64,000 nucleotides of DNA. It comes from Parachaetomium inaequale. Its lineage: Eukaryota > Ascomycota > Sordariomycetes > Sordariales > Chaetomiaceae. The DNA is taken from the NCBI GenBank assembly GCA_033296685.1, contig MU854432.1:1-64000 (forward strand). Direction: 5' to 3'. Of the stretch, positions 10,241-22,460 are shown piece by piece (position 1 is the stretch's first letter; each line of letters opens with the position of its first letter). The notes beneath the pieces were generated by a model. It had not been told where the DNA came from. It saw nothing but the letters and a program-made list of their open reading frames with translations, and did not search any database. Made by a program: the position numbers and the translations under genes.

Positions 10241-11949
10241 TCACACACCGACTTCAACCTGGCCTCTGGCCGCGGCCGTCTCGTCATCGGTCTCCCAGCC
10301 TTCACGCGTATCCTTCGGGATCCGAATAAAAAGGCAGAGCAGCAGTGCAAAGCCGGACATGCTCACGGCAAGGTAGGCAGCCGAGTGGTAGCCCCTCAGC
10401 AGGTTCGTGCCATTCTCAAACGTGTGGACCTCGACCGTGCCCGCAAAACCCAGTCCAGTGCTCATGCCGTAGCTGAGCAGGGTGCCGACAAGAGAGCCCG
10501 CAACGCCCTGGTGCTTCATCGGCACCGTGTTGCTCGCAATGATTTGCGCGCTAGTGGTGATCAGATCGATGGTGAAGGCCGAGATGAACATGGCGGGGAA
10601 GGCCATGGCCCAGTACGTGAGGTCTGCCGGGATGGTCGCGAGCAGCACGTTGATGGTTACCATGGCCAGGCAGCCCGCGCCGATGATGACCTGCGCGGGC
10701 ACGCGCGGGACCAACCAGGCGGCAAAGAAGGAGTTGATGGCGCCGACGATGGTGAGCGGCAGGTACTGGACGCCTGTCTGTATCAGGCTGTCGCCGCGAA
10801 TCGTCTGCATGTAGATGTTCATGTACCAAAAGTAGATGCCGAGGCTCATGAATGAGAAGAAAATGGCCAGCATCAGGATGCCGAACGAAGGCGCGTTCCA
10901 TAGGTTGAAGGGTAGGATGGGCTCCTTGGCAACTCTCGTCTCCCAGTAACAGAAAGCCAGGAAGTGGAGGACTGAGAGAATGAGAAGGGCGATCTCGTAG
11001 GGCGTGGACCAGCCAACGAGTGGCGCTTGGCTAAACGAAGCTGTCAGCGCCTCACGTCCCGCTGCTGACTTCCCAGTTGGGGGGGACGCTGACTTACTTC
11101 CAGGCGAAGTTGAACAGGAGGAGCCCTCCGACCCCTAAATACGTGCCGCCGTAATCGATACGGCCCCTCGGATCAACAGGCTCGTCGGCAGGGACCGAAG
11201 CAATCGCGACCCCGTAAACAACCGCGCCCAAGAGGCCACTGCTTTTCGTCAGCACGCAACATCAAAGACCACAAGCCGGTCACCACGTACAGCATAAAAA
11301 ACAACCATTTCCAATGCGCCAACTGGACGATCACAGCCGCAACCAGCGACCCGCCGGCGGCTCCCACCGGCGCCATAGACCCAAAGAGCGCCATGCCCAG
11401 ATTCCGCTCCTTGCCCGGCGGGAACGTGACGCCGATCAGGGCCACGATATTAGGCACCATCAGCCCGCCGCCGACGCCGCACAGCCCGCGCAGCAGGCAC
11501 ATGGACACCAGGCCGGTCGAGTAGCCGCCGGCGAGCGCCCAGATGACCCACCACAGGCTGCCGGCCGTCAGGACGGCCTTGTGCCCGTAGATCTCGCCCA
11601 GGCGGCCGCCGATGAGCACAAACGTGCCCTGCGTCAGCGGGTACGACGCGATGACCCAGACGGAGGCGAGCGGCGGCGCGCCGAGCGCCGCGCCGATGGC
11701 CAGCCCCGAGTTGATGCCCGCGCCGAGCGGGATGCTTTGCACGAGCTGGGTGAGCGTGATGAAGACGAGGAAGAGCGTCTTGCGCGTTTCACCCGCGTCT
11801 TCGGACTTGGTCTCGTTGTGGGCGGCGAGCGAGTCGTCAAGGCTGAGCTCGATGGGCGCGATAGGGAGCTCAGCGGTGCGGTTGAACATGCCGGTGTCGG
11901 CGGCGGGTTTCTCGTCCGGCTGCATGTGGTCTGAGGATGTGGCACCCAT
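10241..11949 (-). CDS. MFS transporter, drug:H+ antiporter (ATR1-like) type
   Basis: Three exons (11291-11949, 11098-11238, 10241-11030) give 529 residues. Introns are 52 bases (GTACGT, CTGAC branch, GCAG) and 67 bases (GTAAGT, TTTAG), both phase 2. The joined sequence runs smoothly through GLLGAVVYGVAIASVPAD and FNFAWNQAPLVGW, typical of the family. After a roughly 55-residue cytosolic N-terminus come closely spaced hydrophobic helices. The loop 2-3 motif appears as GRLGEIYGHK, and RGLCGVGGGLMVPN and GMALFGSMAPVGAAGG cover the ATR1/DHA2-like central helices. Such proteins export toxic compounds or metabolites across the plasma membrane by proton antiport. The substrate is unknown. A second, unrelated MFS gene lies 3.3 kb away on the same strand. 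Confidence 0.88.
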
Positions 11950-12710
11950 GATCGTGGAGTCGTGGACTTGGCCGAGCGGCTGTCTCAGATGTGTGATGTG
12001 CTCGCGGGAACCCGGGGACGAGGATGCCGAATCAAAGGACTGGGCGTCGTAGCGGCGGCTTCCGGCACGCTGCCCAGGCGTTGAACGCGGCTGGAGGATA
12101 CATTATGAGCCAGCTCACTGTCTAATTTGGGAAGGTCTCCGAAGGTGTGATCGTGCCTCGTGTGTAAGCTGGGAACCTCTTGATGGCGTACCTGAGGAAT
12201 TAGCTAATACCCGCTCGGTGCATGTGGGAGACCCGGTTACTGCATGTGGCATAAACCGTCGTCCAACAACACAGTCTGGTCCAACCGCAAGAGGGGAAGG
12301 CCATGTTCGCCGAAGCGGGGCTGCCCGGTTTCTTGACTGGTCCCAGGAGATATAAACATTGTTAAAACGTGGCCGTTTCTAATGGATGGGGTACGGCTTA
12401 CATACGTATGAGTGATGCTCTTTCAGAACTTCCCTTAAGCGTAGGAAGCCCTCAACAGAGCGAAGCATAAAGCCAGGGGTGCTGGGGGGCTTCAGTAGTA
12501 AATGTTATTGCAGCCGGACGTTAACTGGATACCGTAAGGAATTCATCCGCTTGAATCTTACGGGATCTCTCTCAAGACAAGGCACACGCTTCTCTCCCCA
12601 AGGTGAATTGGAACAAATAAAGCTTTCCAAAAAATTCCAACAGATATTGAAATGGTTCAACATATATGAAGCTAGCAAATATCAATTTACACACATCCAA
12701 CTCTCAACGA
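11950..12710. other. intergenic, MFS promoter side
   Basis: It lies upstream of the MFS gene and downstream of the phosphatase gene. No supported coding region is present. Short frames around 12479-12835 are random. Confidence 0.5.
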
Positions 12711-14419
12711 TCAAGGAGTCACAACCCTCAGATGCGGCTGGTCCAAGTTGGTCAAGAAGCTCGCACCCAGCACCGTGCTCGGCGTGGCGGGATCGGTGGC
12801 GTTGCACAGCGCGGCGAAGCTGCCGATGGCCTTGAGCTTTGCCGAGACGTACTCGGCATACTTGGCCACGCTGCACGACTTTCCCGGCCCGTCCTGGCAT
12901 GATGGGACGGGGTAGACCGCCTCGTTGATGCGGATCCTGACGAACGTCTCGCTCTTGCTTGGAGCTTGGCGACGCGCGGGCATCGCGCCCGCACCAGCAG
13001 TTGGCCGGGGCCTGCAGGCTTTCGAGGTGTTGGTGGTCGTGGGGGGTTTCGTTGTGCTGTTGCCGCCGTCGCTGACCTTGCAGTTTAGACGCTCAAAGGC
13101 GATGGTGCCGCGCATGGGCGAGATGCGCGAGCTACGCCAGAGGCGGTCCTCGGCAATGCGATCCGTCGGGAGAGGCGCCTGTTCGTCGAAGACGCCGATG
13201 GCGGCCGCGAGCTGGTTAAGCTGGCCGTCGTTGAGGAAGTTCATCAGCAGCTTGGGGAGCTTGAAAGAGCCGCCGCCAACGGCGACACCCTCGGCATCGG
13301 GCCCGTCGACGAAGCGCTGCATCAGAGCGTTCAAGTAGGGCACCATCATCTTGGGGGACACGTCCGCGCCGGGGCCCACGCCGTAGTAATACCGGAGGTC
13401 CTGGTGGTACTCGTACTGGTCGAGTTCCTCTTGCGTGAAGGTGTCGCAGAAGGAGGATAGACGGCCGGTGATTTGGGATTCGAAACCGCAGATGTAGGGG
13501 AAGTCGTTCCACTTGGAATCGTCAAGCTGCAGGTCGCCGTCGATGTACTGAGCGAGGCGTTCGATAAAAGGCGGCAGCCAGATGGAGCGCCAGGCTGCTT
13601 GCTGCGCCGAACTGTCGTCCTTGAACGTGGGACACATGTCGGACGGTGCGAGGGTGTCGCCGAGGTGGGCGGGCATAGCGCGGGCCGTGACCGAGACGAT
13701 TTTGCCGAGCAGCGTCGAGTTAGGTCCCAGGTATCCGCGGACAAATGACTGGGCGGTCTGGAGGACCCGGGTGTAGTTGTTGGCCCAGACGTAGAAGTCA
13801 TCGCCTTCCTGGTACAGGTCCGGATAGCTACGGTCACACAGGATAACATGGGTCAGCCCTCTTCTCCCCGCTACGGCGTGTTCTTGCCCGGAAAGTAGGT
13901 GAAGAGTCTCACCGAGTCCTCAGCGTGTATCCCAAATCGTGGAGCTCCTTGTATCCGGTCTGACTGAGTTGAGCAATCTGGATGTCGGGGCGTGTGAGGG
14001 GTGTGTCCCAGGTATGGAAAAAGGACAACGGCCCCGACGCCGAGTAGTTGCTCTCCTTGAATTGGCGAGCCATCTCCACCCAGCCGCTGTGGGCGCCCGT
14101 GTCCGGGTAGCGGGACCCGTGCCGAAGGATGTAGGCAGCCTGGTCGACATGGCAGTTCTCGGGCACACCAGAGGAGATCCCGTTGATATCATCGGCTGTT
14201 ACACGGTTAGAAATACCCGCCATGCAAGCTCGAGCACACCCCTGACTTACAGGCAGTCCAAGGCCCGTTGCCTCCCAGGTGAGCGAGTGGATCTTTGGCC
14301 AGGGCGCCGTCGGGTCGGAGCACGGGCTGAACGGGGTCCAGCGATGAGCCGGCACCGGATCGGGCGGAGACGGCGCCGGCGCCTGCCAGGACGGCGGCGA
14401 GCGTCTTGGAGAGAGTCAT
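12711..14419 (-). CDS. secreted histidine acid phosphatase (phytase-like)
   Basis: Three exons (14251-14419, 13913-14195, 12711-13827) with introns of 55 and 85 bases give 522 residues. A signal peptide is clear at residues 1-20 (MTLSKTLAAVLAGAGAVSA). The catalytic N-terminal motif of clade-2 histidine phosphatases is intact: ILRHGSRYP, with R81, H82 (the phosphorylated His) and R85. Several Cys suit extracellular disulfides, and multiple N-glycosylation sites fit secretion. At the C-terminal catalytic position, where most relatives have His-Asp, this protein has N350-D351 (NFLNDGQLNQL). The acid/base Asp is kept but the His is Asn. It would release phosphate from organic esters outside the cell; specificity for phytate is not shown. 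It is flanked by two MFS genes on the same strand. Confidence 0.88.
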
Positions 14420-15260
14420 TGCTTACGGTTGGCAGAACGCAACGGACTTAACGGCATCATGCGATCCGACAAGGGAACTCGGGCGCCCACCATCTTCAGT
14501 GTGTCGCGCTTCTTTTTGTATCTGGACTGCTGGAGTTATCCGGCGCCAGACCGCGACGCGTTACCGAGATATCACGGTGCACTGGGATCTCTGGCGTGCT
14601 CTTTGCCACGTGCAACGGAGATGGAGCCGAATCTGTCAGAAGAAGCGGGCCGCCGCGTCGCCGACGTTGCGATGTTGCAGGGGCAGAACACAGCCGGGGT
14701 ATTCACGTGCAAACGAGCCGGGCTTTGATTTGGTGGCTGTTTAAGCGGGAAAAAAGTCCCACACGCCCAACGGCGCGAAGGATCACAAAGTGAGAAGCAA
14801 CAGGAACTATGAGCCGGCAGATTTGGTCATTATGGGGTGTCGTGCCGCTTTGGAGCACGTAAGGATAAACTCCTAGTTCTGCAGTCTCTTATTCCTGTCT
14901 TACCCAACTTGGCCAGAATATCGCCCCTCGATGCGAGTCTTCTCGCCCATGACAGGGAAGTCATCGTCCTCCCAAGCGGATCTACCAGTTCTGGTACCAC
15001 CAACTCGCCCCTTTTCCCCTGGCCCTTATGATGAAACTTAGTTTCATTCAGGTCACCTGACAACGACGCTTACCAGAACACTATTAGGCACGATAAAGCT
15101 GTTTAATGAAGTTGAAGACCCTTTAATATTGGGGGGAGGGGGGGAAACCACTAGTCGCCGTCCGTGTATTAACTATTGAACTCCAAGTCTACTCCAATCC
15201 GGTCTTGAGATGATGTTGAGCCAAGCATGTTCCCTTTCCACCCTCACTCCGAGTGTAATG
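14420..15260. other. intergenic
   Basis: It lies upstream of the phosphatase gene and downstream of the second MFS gene. A G-run (GGGGGGAGGGGGGG) sits near 15131-15145. No coding region, RNA gene or repeat array is recognised. Confidence 0.5.
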
Positions 15261-17322
15261 CTACCTTCCCTGTTCAATATCAGCCCCCTGCTCTGCCCTG
15301 CGCTGAGAAACAGCCTTCAGGTCAATATATCCGTTCCCACCCACAGAGCCGGTATCTTCCATCCTCAAGATGGTCACCCTCTCGAAGCCCTTGCCCCCGA
15401 GTAAACTCCACAGCCAAGAACCATGCATAACCTCGTGGTTTCCATCCTTGCCAATCCATACGTTACCCAATAAGGTCGTGATAAGCACGGCCAGCCACAC
15501 GATGGGGATGACGGCGACAAATGCCCACACGATTCCAGATCTGGGGTCTTCGTGGTTGGGCCCGCTCCGGTTGTTGAAGACCGTCGACATGATGGTTAAC
15601 GTGATGGTGCCGCCGAATGGGTTAGCAAAGGAAGCCAGGCAGGTAATGGACGCTGTCATCCCCGGGAAGTAGGCCAGGCCGTGGAGCACGGTAGGGTTGG
15701 TGTTCAACCCCACGCCAAAGCCTGTGAGCGCCATCATGCCGTAGATGAGGTTGATGTAGTCGGTGTGACACGCCCATGCGAGCACGCTAATGCCGATCGC
15801 AGCGCTGGTGGTTCCGAGGTACAAAACGGGAATCGTCTGCCGTGGCCAGACGTTGACGAAGAACATGGCAGTGTAGACGCCAGCTGCAAACGAGTTAGCA
15901 CACGACCCGGAGGAATGGGAGGGTCCAACTTACCGCCCAGCCCAGGCAAAAAGTACAGCAGCGTCAACCCAGCCTGGCTGGCGGTGTGCCCCTGGACCAG
16001 GGTGAAGTACAGGTCCATGAAGTACATGACGGCAAACATGGCCGCCCCCGTGGCGAAGTTGATGCCCACCAACAGCCCGACATCCTTCTTCATCAGTAGC
16101 TGCCACGGCATCATGGCCTTCTGCCTCGGAAACATCCTCGCCATCACCCTCCCGGGCACCATCGCCCACTCATACACCAGCCACGCAACCGTCAACGCAC
16201 CCCCCACCACCACTGTCGCCAGCACCGCCGCCGAGTCCCACGCGTACGTGCTGCCGGCCCACGTAAACCCCAACACCAACAACCCAAACCCCCACAGAAA
16301 CAACAACTGCCCCCCCAAATCCAGCGTCGCCAGCCTCGTCAAGAATCGCCCCGTCCTCGTCCCCCGATCCCTCCTCGTCCCATAGGCGCCCTCCTCCACC
16401 ATCCCTCCTGCCCCAGTGACATCCTCGATCTCCTGCGCCCCAATCAACTCCTCCCTCAACAAAATCACCACCAACACAATCCCCACCACCGCCACAGGCA
16501 GATTGACCGCAAAACACCACCGCCAACTAGCCTGCGTCAAATACCCCCCCGCCACAGGGCCCAACCCAAAACTGACCCCCGACACAAGGGCAAACGTAGT
16601 CCAATTCTTGGCATACTCCCCCAACGAGACGCGATCAGCAAGAATAGTGCGCACGCAGATGTTAATCCCGGCCGCACCGACGCCCTGCAGGGCGCGGCCC
16701 AAGAGTAAAACAGGGAAGGCAGTGGTGGGCGCGGCGGTGCACAGCGCCGAGCCGACGGTGATGACGGCGAGGGCGGTTTGCAGGGCGGCGTGCCGGCCGA
16801 AGACGTCGGCGAGCTGGGCGAAGATGGGGAGGAAGGCGGCGGAGGTTAGGTTGAAGGCGGTTATGATCCAGTTTAGTTGTTTGAGTTCGTCTGGGGGGTT
16901 GTGTTAGTTTGGGCGGTGGTGGGAGGGGGAGAAGGGGGGGACTGACTGAAATCTTCAGCAATGAATTTGAGCGCCGAAGCGATGATGGTCGTGTCGAGGG
17001 CCTGCAGGGTGAAGGGGAGGAACAGGCCGAGGATGATCTTGAGGCGGTATTTGCGGCGGCGTTTCTTGTCGGCGCGTTCTTCTGGTGTTTCTTTGGGTTT
17101 TGTCCCATCCGGGCTGGTGTGGCCTGGCGTCAAGGCGAAAGGGGACGGGTTGTAGGGGCTGGGGGCTCTAGGACCGTCCGAGGACCCCGTCAGTCCTCTC
17201 GCGTCGTCCGATTGCGTCCCATCTTGATTGTATACTGCTCCTTGGCCTGGTGTTTGCCCTGCTGTCCTTGCCCCCTGCCTCTCCTTGTACCGCTTCTTTG
17301 CATACTTGTAAGCAAGGTACAT
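15261..17322 (-). CDS. MFS transporter, 14-helix DHA2 type
   Basis: Three exons (16947-17322, 15934-16890, 15261-15883) give 651 residues, with introns of 56 bases (GTCAGT, CCCAG) and 50 bases (GTAAGT, TTGCAG), both phase 1. The ATG at 17322 is preferred because the upstream frame is featureless. A long hydrophilic N-terminus (about 95 residues, ending in an Arg/Lys-rich KKRRRKYRLK) precedes LPFTLQALDTTIIASAL, the first helix with the DHA2 signature. Loop 2-3 is AQLADVFGRH. Helix 5 has the antiporter motif GVSFGLGPVAGG, which marks proton-driven exporters. About 14 membrane segments fit. The C-terminus is cytosolic, about 70 residues. It is probably a plasma-membrane exporter of toxic small molecules or metabolites; the substrate is unknown. 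Confidence 0.88.
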
Positions 17323-18139
17323 GGCTGCGGGTACAGGGTGAACACTGAGATGTACAATTGGTATTTGGTGAACGGTTTGCTTGGCTTGATGGAAGGAAAA
17401 CCAGTCTGAAGAGACGACTCTTATACCTTCCGTCTCAAGATATAAAACCCACTCTGTCTCCAACCGATGAGGCTGACATCAGCCTCCACAAGGCACATGG
17501 GCTCCCTCCACGGGTAGAAAAGCTTGTCATGACCTCTGCCATGCATCTTGATGTTCGGCACAGCCCTGCGGCAACCCCTGAGCGACAGCTCATTGGTCTC
17601 CAAGACCGACATGTCAGCCGTTGTGGGGCCGGGCCCGACAGAAGCGATCGCATTCCTCGCATTCGGCGGACCCAACCCAAGCTGGGGAACTCTTCGCCCG
17701 GCGCCAGCGGCCTGGCTGCAAGCTGAATCCGACGAGCACGACTGAGCCTCGTATTCCCTCCTATCGTTTCTTTCCCAGGCAGAAAGGATCCAAAGGATCT
17801 CTGACATTGTTAGCGGGGATTGCCAAACCACGCGTACACACGCGCCAAGCCTCAACGTGAGCTTTCCACAAAGCACAGGGGAAGAACCGCGACGCGCGCT
17901 TGATGCAACATTCTATCCTTGAAAGCAATACCAGATACAAATAAACACAAAAGACCAAACCACAACGCTTTCGGGATGACTCATTACCTCGTACAGAGGA
18001 GCCTCGTGTCCAACACCAACCCCCTTCCCTGTTCTTGAGCTTCGCAAGACACTGATCATTTCTGACGGCTTCCTCTCCGGCAACGCTGGTGCATCTCCGG
18101 CAATAAAGCAAATAACTACGCAGGAAACCCGGCCCCCAC
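17323..18139. other. intergenic, divergent from nothing obvious
   Basis: It holds the MFS promoter region and the 3' flank of tps1. Minus-strand frames at 17421-17876 and 17761-18222 are open for about 150 codons but have no domain and overlap one another. I see no gene. Confidence 0.5.
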
Positions 18140-19850
18140 TCACTCCGACTCCTTGTTATCCCCCGACGCGCCAGCAACCGCCTCCTGCGCCCCCTGAATC
18201 GCCTTGTTCGCGGCGCCGGCAATGCCCTCGGCCGCGCTCCTCAACGCCAGCTTGGCCGCGTTGCCGTCCTTACCCTCCTTCCCCTCGTCCCCGGCGCTGA
18301 TGCGCGTCAGCTCCGTGACGAAGCTCTGCCCCCACCAGGCGCTGGTGTACTTGAAGACGTAGCGCTCGAGCTTGCGGAAGTTTGCCTCGCGCTGCTCGGG
18401 CGACATGGTGACGGCGTCGTGGATGGCGTTGGCGAGCTCCTCGGTGTTCCACGGGTTGACGATGAGGCTGCCGTTGAGGCTCTGGGCGGCGCCCGTGAAC
18501 TCGGACAGGATCATGACGCCGTGGCGCTCGCGCTGGGTGGCGATGTACTCGTACGAGACCAGGTTCATGCCGTCGCGCGTCGAGCTGACCAGGCACACGT
18601 CGCTAACGGCGTAGAGGGCGGTGAGCTCGTCGAACGTGACCGACTGGTGCAAAAAGTGGATGGGCATGAACTCGATGGTGCCGAACTTGCCGTTGATGCG
18701 CCCGACCAGCTCGTTGACCACGGCCCGCAGGTTCTGGTACTCCTCGACGTCCTGTCTGCTGGGCACCGCCACCTGCACCAGCACGATCTTGCCGATCCAC
18801 TCGGGATGCTCGGTGAGGAACACCTCCAGGGCGTGCAGCTTCTGGGGCACGCCCTTGATATAGTCGAGGCGGTCGACACCGACAATCAGCTTGACGCCTT
18901 CAAACTTGCGCTTGAGGGCGGCGATGCGGTTCTGCACGTTCTCCTTCTGAAGGCCCTCGACGAACTTCTCGGGGTCTATGCCGATCGGGAATGCGCCAAC
19001 CGTCACAAACCTGCCGTGCCACTCGACGCCGTTTGGTGTCGAGGTGGTGGAGCTGCTACGGTCAGTATCAACGGGCCAACGACAAGGAGGGTCGGGAAAC
19101 TCACAGTATCCTCGAGCAGCTGCTCAGAAAGTGCCTCGCATAGTCATATGTGTGGAAGCCGATCAGATCGCAGTCGAGGATGCCCAGCAGGAGTTGCTCG
19201 CGGACGGGCAGGATGCGATAGATTTCGCTACTGGGGAAGGGTGTGTGCAGGAAGAAGCCAATCTTGACGTTCTTCTTGGACTTGCCAATCTCCTCGCGCA
19301 GCATCTGGGGCAGCAGCATCAGGTGGTAGTCGTGCACCCAGACCAGATCGCCGTCCTGCACGTCCTGGGCCACCGTCTGGGCAAATAGCCGGTTCACCTC
19401 GCGGTATGCAGCCCACGCGGACTCGTCGAAGGTAATCTCGCCAGGGTGGTAGTGGAAGAGGGGCCAAAGAATCGAGTCTGGTAGAGGTATCAGTTAGCCA
19501 GAAGCACACCTCATATGGATACCAGAGGGCAGGGCAGACGTACTAGCAAACCCGTTGTAGTGGCGGTCGGCGAGCTCGTCGTCGACAAACACGGGGATCG
19601 CGTTGTGCTTCTCCTTCAGCTGCTCCCGCATGGGCCCCGCCTCGGCCTCTGGCACCTCCAGACCGGGCCACCCGTACCATTGGAAGCTTGTGGTTTTGGA
19701 CAGGCCGCTCAGGCCAGTGACGAGGCCGCCCGAGGACATGGAGAACGTATATTGGCCATCGTCGGAGCGTTTTATCGTGATTGGCAGACGGTTGGAGATC
19801 AGGAGTAGCCTGCCCGAGGAGGAGGCGGGATCTTGGACGACGCCGGGCAT
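18140..19850 (-). CDS. tps1: alpha,alpha-trehalose-phosphate synthase (UDP-forming)
   Basis: Makes trehalose 6-phosphate from UDP-glucose and glucose 6-phosphate in the cytosol, the first step of trehalose synthesis for stress tolerance and glycolytic control. Three exons (19544-19850, 19105-19477, 18140-19055) give 531 residues. The last acceptor is ambiguous between 19055 and 19052, a one-codon difference. GT-B/GT20 features run in order: RLLLISNRLPITI, the GGLVTGLSGL loop, WYGWPGLEV, WVHDYHLMLLPQMLR, FFLHTPFPSSEIYR, GVDRLDYIKGVPQKL and SSTRDGMNLVSYEY. No phosphatase domain is fused, as expected for Tps1. The last 40 or so residues form an Ala-rich, amphipathic, charged tail outside the catalytic core. 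The gene has a long upstream gap with candidate CCCCT stress elements at 20423 and 21575; their function is not shown. Confidence 0.95.
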
Positions 19851-22460
19851 TGTGACAACGGGAATGGCGAATTGGCGAATCGGTCAAGTGGAAATGGCGG
19901 GATGCAGCGCCTAGGATGCGCCCTCGAAATGTAGGACCGCAGCGAGGATTTGGCCGCTGGTGGGTATCGCAAACTGCGTCCGGGAGATGGGCAGCGGATG
20001 GGTGGCTGAGGTGGTGGTTGATGGGAGGTGGGATGGGAGGTGGTTGGTGGGTGGTGGGTTGGAGGTCGGTCGCGATTTGGTGACGTTATTAATGGGAATT
20101 CCAGAACCAAGCTTCCAGGTTGGAAAACCGTTGATAAGAAAGATGGCGGGGCAGTCACGGTGGGGAGCGGGGTAAAAGAGCTGCTGCCAGCGAAAAAGGC
20201 AGGCTCCCAGTCGCGTCAATGCACCTTTTGTTACAATTGTCAAAGGCAATGGCACGGTATTGTCCTTGACCTCAGATGAAAACTAAAATATCAAAGCAAC
20301 CTGGCGCAGATGAGGGCTTTTGAAACCGTGACGGGAGCAGCAGAGCTCCTCCCCCCCGCCTTGGGCGTCGACGACGTAATTTTTGATGGCGGAGCAGGGA
20401 TGCCACCGGCGGGACGGCGCTGCCCCTTGTGAGTTGTTACGCCCGTGCGAAACATCAAAGGCGCCAGAAAATGCCAGAAACGGCACGATAAATTCCCGGC
20501 CAAGTTATTGACGCGCTTCTTGGTCCCCGTCATTCCTGGGCGCGTCCCGGTCGGGTCTGGGCAACCAAAAACGCTCCTCCCGCCCGGGCCGTTTTGCTCA
20601 AAGCACAGAAATGGCGCATCAACAAGCGGCCTGCAAGGTGACATGCATGATGCGACGAGCCGAATGTGAGGCTGTTGCGAGGTTTTTTTTTTCCTCTTCT
20701 GTGCCTTCGGACCTTTCTTTCCCTCAACGACCCGCCCGTTGGCCGTTGGCTCTTCAGGCTCGCTCGCCATGACCAATCCCACGATATTTTTTCCTTGGCT
20801 GACCACTCGCAAATTCCGAATCAACCAATCCCAACACGGTTAACGGCCACGCCGAGCTCGCCCAGAACTGTCGCTTTCGGGCAAGGCTCCGGCCATTTTT
20901 GCAGCGTTTATTCCTCGATTTTACCCGATCGAAACCAGAAGCAAATCACAGGCCAACCAACCAGGCACAACCCTCCCAGGCCCCGACCTGGTCCTGTTTC
21001 CCGGTCCGAAACCCCAGCAGCCCTGCCGGTCTCGAACGATGTGCTTGGAGACCAAGCTGCGGCTAGGAAACAGCACGTCTTGTCCATGGCCGGGAGATGC
21101 CGGCACTCAACGTACAACTCACTCGACCTGAAACTTTCCATGAGAAACCCGTCCACCGTCGCTCGACGCACTCCAGTCTCACAAGTCCGCGAGGGTGGGC
21201 CATCTTGTCCTTGGATTGGCGATCTCAGATCTCTGCGGGACAGTTGCTCGCCTTTGAGTGAGGCCGTCGCCGCGTCTATGTGGCTCAATGATCGTAGCCG
21301 GCTCGAACGGCGAACCTCTGTCCCTGTGATGTGGTATCTCCCCAGACCACTGCAGCTGACTCGCGCCATCATGTTGTGTAACGACACACCTCGATGAGAA
21401 CACAAGTTTGGGGGCTGCTCACCTGCTCAGACACACACCAAGGTTGCTATTTGAGGACTTGACGTGTTAGGTAGCAGCAGTTCTGGGGCTCCTGGTCCGC
21501 GCGTTGCTCTCCCTACTCCCTGCCACAACGAGCGCTCCGCAGTCTTGATGGTGCGAGTCTATTGAAAACATTGGCCCCTACTGACAACCATCGAAAGTCA
21601 TCCCAGTCGGAGCTCCATCGGTGCCAAACATGGCCAATGTGACTTGAACAACCATGCATACGTACACAGTAGCTGCCCACGGCAAGTTTAGCAGTCTCGG
21701 TGGTGGGCCAACCCAGCTTCCCGGGTTAGAGACCCTCCTGGTTACCAATGGGCGTTCCTGGTCACCAATGGGGCGTGTGCCAAGCGATCAACGGCCCGTG
21801 TCGGTCAGGGACATCACTACGGTACTTCCTCTGCCACGCCCCTCGAAGGTCTTGTTGGGGGAGCCGGTCTGGCCAGGTCACCTCGGTGTGCATTCCCCGA
21901 GGGCATCGCGCCAATGTGTCACTCGCACCGAGAAACTTTGCCACTAAGCCGCTCCTGGAAATGTTTGCGACCTCAAGCCTGGAGATTCACACTGACCGAA
22001 ACTGCCTTCTGGTCTCGAGCATGATGAGGCTGCTGGTCGGTGTGCTCACCCGCATTAGTCCTTCAGCTGAGGAACTTTGGATGCCTGTTTCTACGAGGCA
22101 CGGACACATCAGGGACATTGCGTTGAGACAAGTTGCGCCGTGGCGTGGGAAAGGTGCTTAGACGTTCCGAGTCAGGAGACTGAGCTTCATCTCGATATGG
22201 GATGCCAGGCGTGAGTTGAAGCATGAGAGAACAACGGTGCATCAGAGATAGAGAGAGCGACACATTAGAGTTCGAGGACGGGCACGTCAGGTTTGCACCC
22301 GATCCCTCAGAGGTTGCAATCATATCAATTCGTTTTCTAAGAAATCCGTATAGGTATCGTTAGGGGTATAATCGCAGAAAGCAGCATCCATTCAACACGC
22401 CCCAGCATCGTAATGTCCTCCTCATCCCTAAGTACGCCACAAGTCAGCCCGTCTGTAATC
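19851..22460. other. 2.6-kb gap upstream of tps1
   Basis: No protein gene is supported. The longest open frame (20666-21397, plus, 243 codons) has an Arg/Pro/Ser-rich, domain-free translation. The minus-strand frame at 20291-20824 is similar. Positions 19990-20070 are rich in GGTGG/GGGTT. CCCCT motifs, the stress response element core, occur at 20423-20427 and 21575-21579, upstream of the minus-strand tps1 start. A long 5' leader, a regulatory RNA or a missed small gene are all possible. Confidence 0.4.

Noticed and set aside
11314..11934. 206-codon plus-strand frame, Arg/Asp/Gly-rich
   Set aside because: It is a shadow of the first exon of the MFS exporter on the other strand.
20291..20824. 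177-codon minus-strand frame upstream of tps1
   Set aside because: Pro/Gly/Lys-rich translation with no domain, overlapping another long frame on the opposite strand; it looks like GC-driven openness.
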